DNA from: Natrinema versiforme
GTDB lineage: Archaea > Halobacteriota > Halobacteria > Halobacteriales > Natrialbaceae
DNA length: 64,000 nt
Reading direction: 5' to 3'
Assembly (NCBI RefSeq): GCF_005576615.1
Contig: NZ_CP040331.1
Location: 248,001 to 312,000 of the forward strand
Part shown: piece after piece, positions 25,941-34,750 of the stretch
Position numbering within the stretch: position 1 is the first letter of the stretch
How the letters are laid out: the number at the start of each line of letters is the position of its first letter
Position numbers and translations under genes: made by a program
Notes under the pieces: model-generated
What the model was told of the DNA's origin: nothing
What the model saw: the letters and a program-made list of their open reading frames with translations, nothing else
Databases searched by the model: none

Positions 25941-26705
25941 TCAGAGCTGTTGGTCGGTTGGCCGGATGAGCATCTCATTCACACTGACATGCTGGGGCCG
26001 GGTCACGGCGTACGCAATCGCATCTGCGATGTCCTCGCTCTGGAGCGGTGTGATTGACTCGAGAAAGCCCTCTTCTATCTGTTCTTTAATTTCGTCGTCA
26101 GGAATGTGTTCTTGGAGCTCGGTTTCGACCGCACCGGGTTCAATGATCGTCGTTCGAATTCCCTCGGTAGTGACTTCCTGACGGAGTGATTCGGAGAATG
26201 CGTTGACACCAAATTTCGTAGCGGCGTATCCCCCGTTATTCGCAATCGCGTCCCGACCGGCCGTCGAAGAGACGTTGACGATGTGGCCAGCATCCTGCTC
26301 CTGCATTACTGGGAGCGTGGCGTGGGTGAGGTTCATCAAGCCCAGTAGATTGACTTCGATCATCTGCCGGAAATTCTCACGGTCGGCCCGTTCAACAGGT
26401 TCGAGCAACATCACTCCGGCGTTGTTCACGAGGATGTCGATGCGACCGTATTCGTCGGTGGTCGTCTCGACGAGATTGTCGATGTCGTCTTTAGCCGTGA
26501 GATCAGTGGGTACCGAGAGTGCCTCACCGCCTGCCGATTCGATTTGACCGGCGAGTGCCTCAAGTTCCTTTTTGCGGCGGGCGGCAAGGACAACACTTGC
26601 ACCCCGCGAGGCGAGGGCCTCGGCCGTGGCCTCTCCAATACCAGACGACGCACCAGTTACAATCGCTACCTGTCCAGCCAGTTCAGATCCGACTCTGTCA
26701 GACAT
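25941..26705 (-). CDS. short-chain dehydrogenase/reductase
   Basis: A 254-residue classical SDR: TGASSGIG (18-25) cofactor loop, ILVNNAGV (about 93), catalytic YAATK (about 158) and serine in VNVSSTAG. An NAD(P)(H)-dependent oxidoreductase of unknown substrate. It is 60-70% similar by eye to the SDR at 27631, with a 68-nt block of perfect identity. Its promoter has TTTAAA-N12-ATAGCAT. Preceded on the same strand by a Bat-type gene whose stop is 114 bp upstream. Confidence 0.9.
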   Translation of the reverse strand: MSDRVGSELAGQVAIVTGASSGIGEATAEALASRGASVVLAARRKKELEALAGQIESAGGEALSVPTDLTAKDDIDNLVETTTDEYGRIDILVNNAGVMLLEPVERADRENFRQMIEVNLLGLMNLTHATLPVMQEQDAGHIVNVSSTAGRDAIANNGGYAATKFGVNAFSESLRQEVTTEGIRTTIIEPGAVETELQEHIPDDEIKEQIEEGFLESITPLQSEDIADAIAYAVTRPQHVSVNEMLIRPTDQQL

Positions 26706-26740
26706 CAGTTACAAAGAGACCACTAACGACAGTGAGTCTA

Positions 26741-26765
26741 ATGCTATACGGATAGGGCATTTAAA
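26741..26765 (-). promoter_or_regulatory. TTTAAA-N12-ATAGCAT promoter element of the SDR gene
   Basis: Read on the minus strand: TTTAAA (26765-26760), 12 nt, ATAGCAT (26747-26741), 35 bp before the start codon. The same arrangement, with the same 12-nt gap, is found before three other oxidoreductase genes here (28455-28431, 30351-30327 and 30436-30460). The TATA-like hexamer is probably the core promoter; ATAGCAT is a candidate operator or -10 region element. Confidence 0.55.
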
Positions 26766-26819
26766 TTACTCCGTGAAGAGAACATAAGACCTCGGGAAGC
26801 CGTTCGGAATCGTCGCTCG

Positions 26820-27494
26820 CTACTGCGAAAGTACCTCTAAACGCGTAGGTGAGCCAAGTGTCGCAGAGATAAGTTGCCGCTCGGCGCGGCCGAGAAGGTC
26901 AGACAGCGAGGGTTGAGAAATACCTAATTCGTCCGCGAGTTCTCTCGCGCTAGTCTGGCGCGGCTGTTCGTAGTAGCCCCGAGACATGGCGAGTGACAGT
27001 GCCTCATACTGTCGCTCCGTCAATCCGTACGGTGCCGATTCTTCGGACGCTGAGGTATCCTGTGAAATGGAGCCGATCTCGACCGAGATACCGTGCTCCT
27101 CACAGCTCGTCCTGAACGTATTGAACGCAGGATAGTCTTTGAACACCTTCTGTTCGTACCACCCCTCGGGGGTAATCTGTATTGCACCAATGAGGCCTGC
27201 ATCGGGAGTATTGTCGAACGCTTCCGCGACGGACTCTTTAAGCACCGATGCCACCTTGAATACGTGCCTTCCATTTACGGTTCCGAGATCGGTCGCTTCG
27301 AACACGTCATCGAGTTCCAAGAGCGTCTCCACAGAGAGCGGTTCAGCGGCGTCAATCTCGACAACTACCTGCTGGTGGCCCTGATTTAACCCGATCACAT
27401 GTGGGCACTGTACTTGGTTGGCCTGTTCCAAGTTGGCAAGGCTAACGAGCGGCAACAACGGTGAACGGAGGTGAACTTCAGCGGTAATCGGCAT
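26820..27494 (-). CDS. Bat-type helix-turn-helix regulator
   Basis: A 224-residue protein. The N-terminal half is an alpha-beta sensory domain (about 1-150: LRSPLLPLVSLANLEQANQ, VEIDAAEPLSVETLLELDDV, ITPEGWYEQKV). The C-terminal HTH_10 lies at about 160-215 (LTERQYEALSLAMSRGYYE, ARELADELGISQPSLSDLL). It is upstream of the SDR gene and in the same orientation, so it may regulate the redox genes. It is similar in length and order to the Bat-type gene at 28688-29380. No metal-binding Cys cluster seen. Confidence 0.85.
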   Translation of the reverse strand: MPITAEVHLRSPLLPLVSLANLEQANQVQCPHVIGLNQGHQQVVVEIDAAEPLSVETLLELDDVFEATDLGTVNGRHVFKVASVLKESVAEAFDNTPDAGLIGAIQITPEGWYEQKVFKDYPAFNTFRTSCEEHGISVEIGSISQDTSASEESAPYGLTERQYEALSLAMSRGYYEQPRQTSARELADELGISQPSLSDLLGRAERQLISATLGSPTRLEVLSQ

Positions 27495-27630
27495 TATCAG
27501 GAGGTACGTGCTGGCCGGGCTTCTCTATTAGTTTTTCTGAGGTGCGTTTTATTCGATAGGGCCCGGTGCCGCGACAGTATTCGTATCGTCGAAGGAGTCA
27601 TCCCCTTGTTGTCGGCTCCTTTTTCGAGAT

Positions 27631-28398
27631 TTAGGGTTGGACCTGATCGATCGGACGGACGAGAACTTCGTTGATGTCCATGTGCTCCGGTTGGGTGACG
27701 ACGAATGTAATCGTCCGGGCGATATCGTCTGGCTGGAGCGGGGTCAGGGACTCGTTGAGGTCCTCTATCTGTGCTTTGATTTCCTCATCAGCAATGGACT
27801 CCGGGAGTTCCGTGGCGACCGATCCCGGCTCGATTGTCGCCACCCGAATCCCCCCCTCCGCAACGTCCAGGCGGAGTGAATCGCTGAACATCTTCACACC
27901 GGCCTTCGATGCGTTGTAGTGCGACCCATTCGGCATCAGGAACCTCCCGACGACTGAGGAGAGGTTGACGATGTGACCGCTTTCTTGCTCCAGCATCGTG
28001 GGAATGACCGCGTGAGTGAGGGTGATTAGGCCGGTGAGATTGACGTCGATTGTCTTTTGGAGCGTCTCCCGCTCCGCCTCCGCGATATGGGTGAGGGGCA
28101 TGAGCCCAGCGTTGTTCACGAGGATGTCGATGCGACCGTATTCGTCGGTGGTCGTCTCGACGAGATTGTCGATGTCCTCGTCATCCGTGACGTCAGTCGG
28201 AACGACGAGGGCATCACCGTCTTCGTCTTCGATCTTTGACGCGAGTTCTTTGAGTTCGCCCTCGCGTCGTGCAGCAAGGACGACGCTCGCACCCCGCGAT
28301 GCGAGCGACTGAGCGGTTGCTTCGCCGATGCCCGACGATGCCCCAGTAATAATTGCGACCTGTCCCTCAAGTTCAGTACCGAAATCGCTTGTCATCAT
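27631..28398 (-). CDS. short-chain dehydrogenase/reductase
   Basis: A 255-residue SDR: TGASSGIG (19-26), NNAG (about 95) and YNASK (about 160). It is a close paralogue of the SDR at 25941 (same LVETTTDEYGRIDILVNNAG stretch), differing mainly after residue 105. The start at 28398 gives MMTSDFGTEL; an ATG one codon downstream is possible. Promoter TTTAAA-N12-ATAGCAT at 28455-28431. Divergent from the Bat-type gene at 28688. Substrate not predictable. Confidence 0.9.
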   Translation of the reverse strand: MMTSDFGTELEGQVAIITGASSGIGEATAQSLASRGASVVLAARREGELKELASKIEDEDGDALVVPTDVTDDEDIDNLVETTTDEYGRIDILVNNAGLMPLTHIAEAERETLQKTIDVNLTGLITLTHAVIPTMLEQESGHIVNLSSVVGRFLMPNGSHYNASKAGVKMFSDSLRLDVAEGGIRVATIEPGSVATELPESIADEEIKAQIEDLNESLTPLQPDDIARTITFVVTQPEHMDINEVLVRPIDQVQP

Positions 28399-28430
28399 CC
28401 AAAAGGAGGACCGAGGAAGGATTGAGTCTG

Positions 28431-28455
28431 ATGCTATGTCGATAGTGTCTTTAAA
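28431..28455 (-). promoter_or_regulatory. TTTAAA-N12-ATAGCAT promoter element of the second SDR gene
   Basis: Minus strand: TTTAAA (28455-28450), 12 nt, ATAGCAT (28437-28431), 32 bp before the start. Flanking bases after ATAGCAT (CAGACTC) also match the first SDR promoter (TAGACTC). Confidence 0.55.
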
Positions 28456-28687
28456 TACTCTCTCAAGACTGGAATCCTAGTTATTGCGCCGGCCAGGACG
28501 TTCACCGGCGTCTCTGTGTCGTCTGTGAACAGGACGTTATAGAAGGTGGGTGACCCGAGAACTGCGCCGGGACTCGAGAAGCCCCTTTAGACGTGATATT
28601 AACTTGCTGAGAGACCGGCCCAGAACTCTGACCAACACGGTATCCCCTGAATAAGCCCTTAATAGCACGCGGCGTTATGCCTATTCA

Positions 28688-29380
28688 ATGACAATCACAG
28701 TCGAGTTCTCAATGTATTCGCCCTCTCTTCCGCTCGTAGATCTTGTCGAATCGCTCCCGTTTCGACAATTGGAGTGCGAACATGGACTCTGTCTGAAGCG
28801 GGACAGTGACGTCTTCGTTATCCATATCGACCCAGGAGACGACATCTCTGAGGAGGACCTTTCGGCTTTTGATGAAGTTGTTGAGGCGACGTCGCTCGGG
28901 CGGACAAAGGGTAAGGATGTCTATCGACTCACGGTTGAACTGGTGGATGACATTTCGGAGGCGTTCACCCCCGAACGGTTTACTGCCGTTGAGGTAGAGC
29001 CGATGATCCTCACGCCGGACGGCTGGTACGAAAAGAAGGTCTTCGAGGACTACGAAACATTCGACCGGCTCCGAACTCGTTTTGAAGAGTATGGCATTTC
29101 GATTGAACTCATTTCGATCACGCAGGGGTCTGATTCGAGAGGTGACTCGCCACAATACGGACTAACAGACCGGCAATACGAGGCACTCACGCTCGCTATT
29201 TCTCGCGGATTCTATGAGAGTCCTCGACAGGTCTCCACCGAAGAATTGGCTGAAGAAATGGGAATCTCGCAACCGTCTATGTCAGATCTCCTCCGCCGCG
29301 GTGAGCGACAGCTCCTTTCGTCCGCACTTGAACCCCAAACCCACATCAACGCGCTTTCCGCACAGGAACGGCTCCAGTGA
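28688..29380 (+). CDS. Bat-type helix-turn-helix regulator
   Basis: A 230-residue paralogue of the regulator at 26820, with the same two-part layout: N-terminal alpha-beta domain (VIHIDPGDDISEEDLSAFD, ILTPDGWYEKKVFEDYETF) and a C-terminal HTH_10 (LTDRQYEALTLAISRGFYE, TEELAEEMGISQPSMSDLL, about 158-212). It is divergent from the second SDR gene, the usual arrangement for a regulator and its target. The 289-bp intergenic region 28399-28687 otherwise shows only the SDR promoter and low-information sequence. Confidence 0.86.
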   Translation: MTITVEFSMYSPSLPLVDLVESLPFRQLECEHGLCLKRDSDVFVIHIDPGDDISEEDLSAFDEVVEATSLGRTKGKDVYRLTVELVDDISEAFTPERFTAVEVEPMILTPDGWYEKKVFEDYETFDRLRTRFEEYGISIELISITQGSDSRGDSPQYGLTDRQYEALTLAISRGFYESPRQVSTEELAEEMGISQPSMSDLLRRGERQLLSSALEPQTHINALSAQERLQ

Positions 29381-29520
29381 TTTCGGTCCAGAATATCCCC
29401 GACTTGAGGGAAAATACGAATCTGATGTTTCTATCGCTGTATGGGGATTTCTGAGGGGATCGCTGGAAAGGATTGACGCGTGATCTCGGGTCAATTCATT
29501 CGGCAGCAAGACACTCCTGG

Positions 29521-30291
29521 CTAAAGGTCGAAGATCGCGTCCATTTCGGCGGTAGTTAGTTCGAAGTCGAATATCTCAATATTCTCTTCCTGATGCTGCC
29601 GTTTCGAGGCTTTCGGTATGGCAGACACATTTTCCTGTTGTATCAGCCAGCGAAGCACGACCTGTGCTGGGGATTTCCCGTACCGTTTGCCTACTCGAAT
29701 CAGGGTCTCGTTCTCGAGTCTTCTCCCGACGGCCAATGGACTGTAGGCGGTCAGCATCACATCATTGTCCACGCAGTACTCCAAGAGTTGCGATTGGTCT
29801 GTGAATGGGTGGTACTCGACCTGGTTCGTAACGATCGGCGTATCCGATGCTGCCTCCGCTTCTTGCAATTGCGGAAGAGAAAAATTGCTCACTCCAATAT
29901 GTTGGACACGCTCTGCCTCCTGAAGCTCGTTCATCGCCCTGACCGACTCCGTGACTGGGACGCTCTGACTCGGTTCGTGAATCAGTAACAGATCAACATA
30001 CTCCATTTTGAGCCGGTCCAAACTGTCCTCAAAGGAGTTCTGGAGGTCGTCGTACGCCAGATTTCGCCTGAGAATTTTCGTTACCACAAATACCTCGTCG
30101 CGGGCAACGTCTGCATTCTCGACGGCTTCTCCAACGGCGTCTTCATTCCCATACATCTGAGCCGTGTCAATATGACGATAACCGAGCCTAAGCGCAGTTT
30201 CTACTGCGTTCCGAGTTTCTGTTCCTCCCATCCGAGCGGTCCCGAACCCTAACGCTGGGATGTCTGCACCCTGAACTGAGACATACTCCAT
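29521..30291 (-). CDS. aldo/keto reductase
   Basis: A 256-residue AKR from ATG 30291 (MEYVSVQGADIPALGFGT); a frame extended to 30357 is rejected because the added 22 residues precede the conserved N-terminal barrel strand. The catalytic tetrad can be traced: D and Y in DTAQMYGNE (about 44-52), K in VTKILRRN (about 78) and H in LLIHEPSQ (about 108). The C-terminal QENVSAIPKASKRQHQEEN is the cofactor (NADPH-type) binding stretch. Its promoter carries TTTACC-N12-ATAGCAT. An aldehyde or ketone reductase of unknown substrate. Confidence 0.9.
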   Translation of the reverse strand: MEYVSVQGADIPALGFGTARMGGTETRNAVETALRLGYRHIDTAQMYGNEDAVGEAVENADVARDEVFVVTKILRRNLAYDDLQNSFEDSLDRLKMEYVDLLLIHEPSQSVPVTESVRAMNELQEAERVQHIGVSNFSLPQLQEAEAASDTPIVTNQVEYHPFTDQSQLLEYCVDNDVMLTAYSPLAVGRRLENETLIRVGKRYGKSPAQVVLRWLIQQENVSAIPKASKRQHQEENIEIFDFELTTAEMDAIFDL

Positions 30292-30326
30292 AGACAAGAG
30301 ATACAATGGCGATCCACATGGCTGTA

Positions 30327-30351
30327 ATGCTATGTGGAAAGCGCGGGTAAA
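30327..30351 (-). promoter_or_regulatory. TTTACC-N12-ATAGCAT promoter element of the aldo/keto reductase
   Basis: Minus strand: TTTACC (30351-30346), 12 nt, ATAGCAT (30333-30327), 35 bp before ATG 30291. The variant TATA-like box still keeps the 12-nt spacing seen at the two SDR genes and the dehydrogenase. Confidence 0.5.
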
Positions 30352-30435
30352 TAGCATCGTGAGTTGAGCGTGGAGTGAAGGTGAGCCCCAGTTTCGAAAG
30401 CAGGTTTAATTCTCCGTATTCGCCTCATCGGACTA

Positions 30436-30460
30436 TTTAAATAGGCTTTCTTGATAGCAT
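30436..30460 (+). promoter_or_regulatory. TTTAAA-N12-ATAGCAT promoter element of the alcohol dehydrogenase
   Basis: Plus strand: TTTAAA (30436-30441), 12 nt, ATAGCAT (30454-30460), 44 bp before ATG 30505. Sequence beyond the boxes differs from the others, which makes the shared boxes more meaningful. Confidence 0.55.
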
Positions 30461-30504
30461 CGAATCTATGGCCCTCTCGGTGTAACTCAGACTGAGAACA
30501 AATC

Positions 30505-31548
30505 ATGAAGGCAGCAACCTACCGAGGCCCCGGTGACGTTCGTATTGAAGAGCATTCTGCCCCCGAGATAGAGGAGTCAACAGACGCGGTCATCCGCATT
30601 ACGCACACCGCAATCTGTGGGTCGGATCTCTGGTTCTACCGTGGCCAAGAGGACTATGACGAAGGCGCGCCTGTCGGCCACGAACCGATGGGCATCGTTG
30701 AAAAGGTTGGCGACGACATCCGGCACGTTGAGCCGGGCGACCGCGTGTTCGCTGGGTTCGCTATCAGTTGTGGCGAGTGCGAGTTCTGCCGCAAAGGACT
30801 CCACACTGCGTGCACGAATGGTGGGTTCTGGGACGGCCCGGGTGTCGGCGGCGCACAAGCGGAGAAACTTCGTGTCCCACACGCCAACGGAACGCTCGTC
30901 CGTGTTCCAGACCGGTATGCGAACGATGAGGACACGCTCGAAGCACTACTCCCATTGACCGACGTGATGGGGACGGGCCACCACGCCGCTGTCTGCGCGG
31001 ACGTCGAGGCCGGCGACACGGCTGTGGTCATTGGTGACGGTGCAGTCGGACTCTGTGCCGTCCTCGCCTCGAAACGGCTCGGCGCGGAGCGCATCATCGC
31101 GGTCGGCCACCATGAGGATCGCCTCGAACTCGCTGAGGAATTTGGCGCGACAGAGACCGTCTCCAGCCGCGGTCAAGAAGCCATCGATGAAATCCAAGAC
31201 ATCACATACGGCGGTGCGAATCACGTCCTCGAATGCGTCGGTGCAGAATCCTCACTAGAGACTGCTGCAACTGTTGCCCGTCCCGGAGGGAGCATCGGCT
31301 ACGTTGGCGTACCACATGTCGAAGACCCGTCATTCCTCGAACCATTGTTCTTCAGCAACGCCTCGTTCACCGGTGGCCCCGCTCCCACCCGAGCGTACGC
31401 TGAGGAACTTATGGAGGATGTTCTCCAAGGCACTCTCGATCCGTCACCCATCTTCACGAAAACAGTCGACCTCGACGGCGTGCCGGAGGGGTACGAGGCG
31501 ATGGACGAGCGAGAGGCAGTGAAAGTCATGGTAAAAGTCGATGCATAG
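30505..31548 (+). CDS. zinc-dependent alcohol dehydrogenase (MDR superfamily)
   Basis: A 347-residue medium-chain dehydrogenase: catalytic-zinc Cys in HTAICGSDLW (about 38), a structural-zinc tetrad in CGECEFCRKGLHTAC (about 90-104), and a Rossmann GDGAVG loop near 176. It oxidises alcohols or reduces aldehydes with NAD(P). The N-terminal 40 residues are duplicated in the fragment at 25819. Followed 59 bp later by a third SDR on the same strand, probably cotranscribed. Substrate unknown; the family includes Zn-dependent threonine, sorbitol and formaldehyde dehydrogenases. Confidence 0.92.
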   Translation: MKAATYRGPGDVRIEEHSAPEIEESTDAVIRITHTAICGSDLWFYRGQEDYDEGAPVGHEPMGIVEKVGDDIRHVEPGDRVFAGFAISCGECEFCRKGLHTACTNGGFWDGPGVGGAQAEKLRVPHANGTLVRVPDRYANDEDTLEALLPLTDVMGTGHHAAVCADVEAGDTAVVIGDGAVGLCAVLASKRLGAERIIAVGHHEDRLELAEEFGATETVSSRGQEAIDEIQDITYGGANHVLECVGAESSLETAATVARPGGSIGYVGVPHVEDPSFLEPLFFSNASFTGGPAPTRAYAEELMEDVLQGTLDPSPIFTKTVDLDGVPEGYEAMDEREAVKVMVKVDA

Positions 31549-31607
31549 CGTATCGCTAAGCATCCGACGGACAAGTTACCAGATGACACGCCGAAGTGGA
31601 GGAACCG

Positions 31608-32396
31608 ATGTCACGTAATCAAGATCAAACTGTGCCGACGAGCGAGAAATTCGATTTCGGAGACAAGGTGGCGTTCATCTCGGGAGCGGCGGGCGGGATT
31701 GGCCGCGCCACGGCGCTCGCGTTCGCCCGCGAAGGAGCCGACGTCGTGGTCGCCGACATCGACGAGGAGGGTAACCAGGAAACGGCAGATCTGATCGAGG
31801 AGACTGGAAGTCGCGCACTCGCGGTTGCGTGCGACTTGCGGGAGTCCGAGGACGTCCAAGCGGCGCTAGATGCCGCCATAGCGGAATTCGGGCGTCTGGA
31901 CATCGCCTGTAACAATGCCGGTGTCGAACAAGGCCCCGAAAAGACAGCAGAACTGGACGAGGAAGAGTGGGACCGGATCATGGATACCGACCTGCGTGGG
32001 GTCTTCCTCTCGATGAAGTACGAGATCCCGCTCATCCTCGAACAGGATGGCGCAATTATAAACATCGCTTCGGGTGCAGGAATTAGAGGCTTCCCTGAAG
32101 CTGCATACGTCGCCGCGAAGCACGGCGTCGTCGGTCTCACGAAATCGGCAGCACTCGAATACGCGGACACTGATCTCCGTATCAACGCCGTCTGTCCTGG
32201 TATCATCGACACCTCGATGATGGATCGCGTCACCGACAATAGGGGCGCGGGCCGTCAATCGGTGATCGACCAAGAGCCGATCGGACGGATGGGGACGCCC
32301 GAAGAGATCGCGGATGCTGTCATCTGGCTGTGTTCGGATGCTGCCTCGTTCGTACTCGGACACCCGATGGTCGTCGACGGTGGTCAGACGGTGTAG
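31608..32396 (+). CDS. short-chain dehydrogenase/reductase (glucose-1-dehydrogenase-like)
   Basis: A 262-residue SDR from ATG 31608 (MSRNQDQTVP); an in-frame ATG at 31596 is less likely. SGAAGGIG (about 26-33), NNAGVEQGPE, and YVAAK near 165. The C-terminal PIGRMGTPEEIADAVIWLCS and VDGGQ are typical of FabG/glucose-dehydrogenase-type SDRs. It is a different branch from the two SDRs at 25941 and 27631. In operon with the zinc dehydrogenase. Confidence 0.9.
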   Translation: MSRNQDQTVPTSEKFDFGDKVAFISGAAGGIGRATALAFAREGADVVVADIDEEGNQETADLIEETGSRALAVACDLRESEDVQAALDAAIAEFGRLDIACNNAGVEQGPEKTAELDEEEWDRIMDTDLRGVFLSMKYEIPLILEQDGAIINIASGAGIRGFPEAAYVAAKHGVVGLTKSAALEYADTDLRINAVCPGIIDTSMMDRVTDNRGAGRQSVIDQEPIGRMGTPEEIADAVIWLCSDAASFVLGHPMVVDGGQTV

Positions 32397-32470
32397 TACA
32401 GACAGGTGTACGACCCTCGATTAACCGGTTACACGAGTCCCTGAGCGTGTTGAGAGAGTAGTGCTTCAAA

Positions 32471-34147
32471 ATGGCTGTTACGTTTGAGTCTCAGCGTACG
32501 GTCTTTCGACAAATCGCGCGAAAGTCATACACCGACTGGCCAGCGTACAAGTTCAGACCGATATTTGATCGCTCTTCGCTTCCCGCACTGGAGTCTGACG
32601 TTCGTGTCGTCGCAGGAACGTGGTTTAACCACGACGAACACGAGACTGTCGAGCCGTTCATTCACTCACTGCCGCTCGCATATGTCCAGTTCAGTCCGTA
32701 CGACCGTTACGAAGGCTCAACGAGCTACGAGATGGAGACGCTGTTTCGCCTGTTTCTTCTGAAAGAGCTCTACGGTTGGGGTCATGAAACCGCTCTCGTT
32801 GAGTACCTCTCCCAGCATCCCGATCTCTGTGATCGACTTGGCTTGGAATCCGTGCCGAACCAGTCGACACTCTGGCGCAGTTGGCACCATCGCTTCACTG
32901 CTGATCTCCAAGATACCGTCAAGACCGCAGCTCGAACGATCCTCATCAAAGCCCAGAACGCGGGTGTCGCTGTTCCACGAGAGCCAGAACGACGGAGCCG
33001 CAGTCGAGGTAACGAGAGTCCGGAATCCATCCCTGACGACCAGACCGTATTAGAGCAGGTGGAGACGGTCACTGAGCAGATGAACTGTGTCGTCTTCCCA
33101 GCCTTCTCATTGGACCGTGGCGAAGGCTGTGAGATCCACGAGAACGCTTACTGGGACCTCCAGACATACTTGGGTCTCCGTGAAAACCTCGCCGTCAACG
33201 AGGGTGCACGGAGCTTCATTTATGAGTCCAATAGGAACCGGACACCACTCGGCCACGCACACCGCGAGCATGTCCGCGACCTCTCAATCGAGCAGATTCG
33301 AGAGATGTACCGACAGTCGGTGAGCCGATTGCTAGACCGGGTAGCAGAGACTGAGGAGTTCTTCCGGGCTGGTATCGTTGCCATCGACATTACCGAGTCT
33401 GATCCCTTCACTGGAGATCGAGCAGGCCACGAAGACGAGATCATCGGCACGAAAGAGAAAACCAACGAGTACGCCTACCAGTGGGCCACCGTCCAGCTGG
33501 TCGGGAATGCCGTCCCAATCGTGCTAGACGTGCGGCCGGTGCAGAAAGGCGATACACGCAAGGAGATTGTCGCGGACCTCTTGGACTCCGCTGAGGCGGC
33601 TGTTCACGTGGATAATGTGCTGATGGATCGGGAGTTCGACAGCCAGCATATCCTGGAAATGCTGAGTCAGCGCGGGCTATCCTATGTGGTTCCAAAGCGG
33701 ATGCAAACCAGTGAGAAAGCCCAGGCCAAGCGCCTTCTCAAACGGGGGAAGGACCGCTATGAGACTGATCGGAAACTGCATCTCGGAAATAACGAGTGGC
33801 ACTCGACGACGCTGATCTATCGGCGGAAGGAGAATTCTGAGCACACCGATTATCGACAGTACTCGGTGTTCATGACGAATAGAGGGCGTGGAAACCTCAC
33901 TGAGTACGGCTATCGCTGGGAGATAGAGAGCGGGTACAAGTCGATCAAGCGGTTCATGGCCGCGACAACGTCGAAGCACTTCGGGCTCCGGTTCTTCTAT
34001 TTCGCGTTCGCCTGTTTACTGTACTCAATTTGGCGAGCGGTTGATCTACTCGTACAGGTGCAGTTGACCGGTGAGTACGAACACTCGCCGATTGTGACTG
34101 CTGACAACACGCTGACGCTGGTGAAGAAGGAAACGGGAATTGGATAG
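32471..34147 (+). mobile_element. IS4-type DDE transposase (intact copy)
   Basis: A 558-residue transposase. Catalytic Asp residues lie in GIVAIDITESDPF (about 302) and VDNVLMDREFDS (about 382). The third acidic residue is in the YREK motif Y-G-Y-R-W-E-I-E followed by K seven residues after that Glu (about 482-496). Right end AGTCTCATCTTC lies at 34326-34337, 190 bp past the stop, matching the second copy at 40250-40261. No clear left inverted repeat was found. It lies just after the redox operon. The frame is complete, so it may be active. Confidence 0.85.
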
Positions 34148-34347
34148 TAACGAGACTCTCTCCGTGGGAGCGCGTGTTCTGAGTGGCGACACTATCCGGA
34201 GTCTCGGAAATCCTCTGGAATAGTTGCCTGCGAAACAAGAACGGGCGATCAGAAAGCGATCTGACGCAGATTCCGCTTATCGATTTGGCCGAAACCACGC
34301 ATCATAACCCCGATATACCCGCTGTAGTCTCATCTTCCCAGGTCCGG

Positions 34348-34451
34348 TAGAAGTTGAGACTGGTCGTCTCAATGCATACGGCCCTCAAACCTCTTTGTGT
34401 AGAAGTTGAGACTGGTCGTCTCAATGCATACGGCCCTCAAACCTCTTTGTG
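34348..34451. repeat. two tandem 52-bp copies of the hairpin-bearing IS-end repeat
   Basis: 34348-34399 and 34400-34451 are identical 52-nt units. Each starts TAGAAGTTGAGACT, has a perfect 7-bp stem (TTGAGAC / GTCTCAA, 5-nt loop) and ends in AACCTCTTTGTG. GAAGTTGAGACT is the inverse of the IS right end ten bases upstream. Together with the IS end (34148-34337) and the metal-operon promoter (34681 on), this explains most of the 603-bp stretch 34148-34750; nothing is recognised in 34452-34680. Confidence 0.75.
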
Positions 34452-34680
34452 GCTTAGAGTACTCATCACCAATATTGGATTCGTTATTATCGTCGCTTTC
34501 ACTTCGAACATATGTCTCAGTGAGCGATGAACTCCCCCTCAAGCAAGTCCATCAGTCAAGCCACCTTGGGGAACAGAGCGAGGAAAGTCTCAAGACTGTA
34601 GCTGCGGGTATTGGTGCTCTTACGATACCAACAGTACTGCTAACAGTGAGATCTCCACGCGAGATACGATCATTGTGGAA

Positions 34681-34724
34681 TTAGACGGTTCTAATCTAGT
34701 CTTTTGATAGAAACTACTATATCT
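34681..34724 (+). promoter_or_regulatory. promoter and possible operator of the metal ABC transporter
   Basis: An imperfect dyad TAGAC...CTAGTCT (about 34682-34701) precedes ACTATATCT (34716-34724), a TATA-like element about 27 bp ahead of ATG 34751. The dyad would be a candidate site for the DtxR-family regulator encoded downstream; weak evidence. Confidence 0.35.
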
Positions 34725-34750
34725 TTTGTCCCACCACCAACTAGCCGACG

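Noticed and set aside
34348-34451. Tandem 52-bp repeat as a CRISPR remnant
   Set aside because: Two contiguous identical units without spacers, and related to an IS end.
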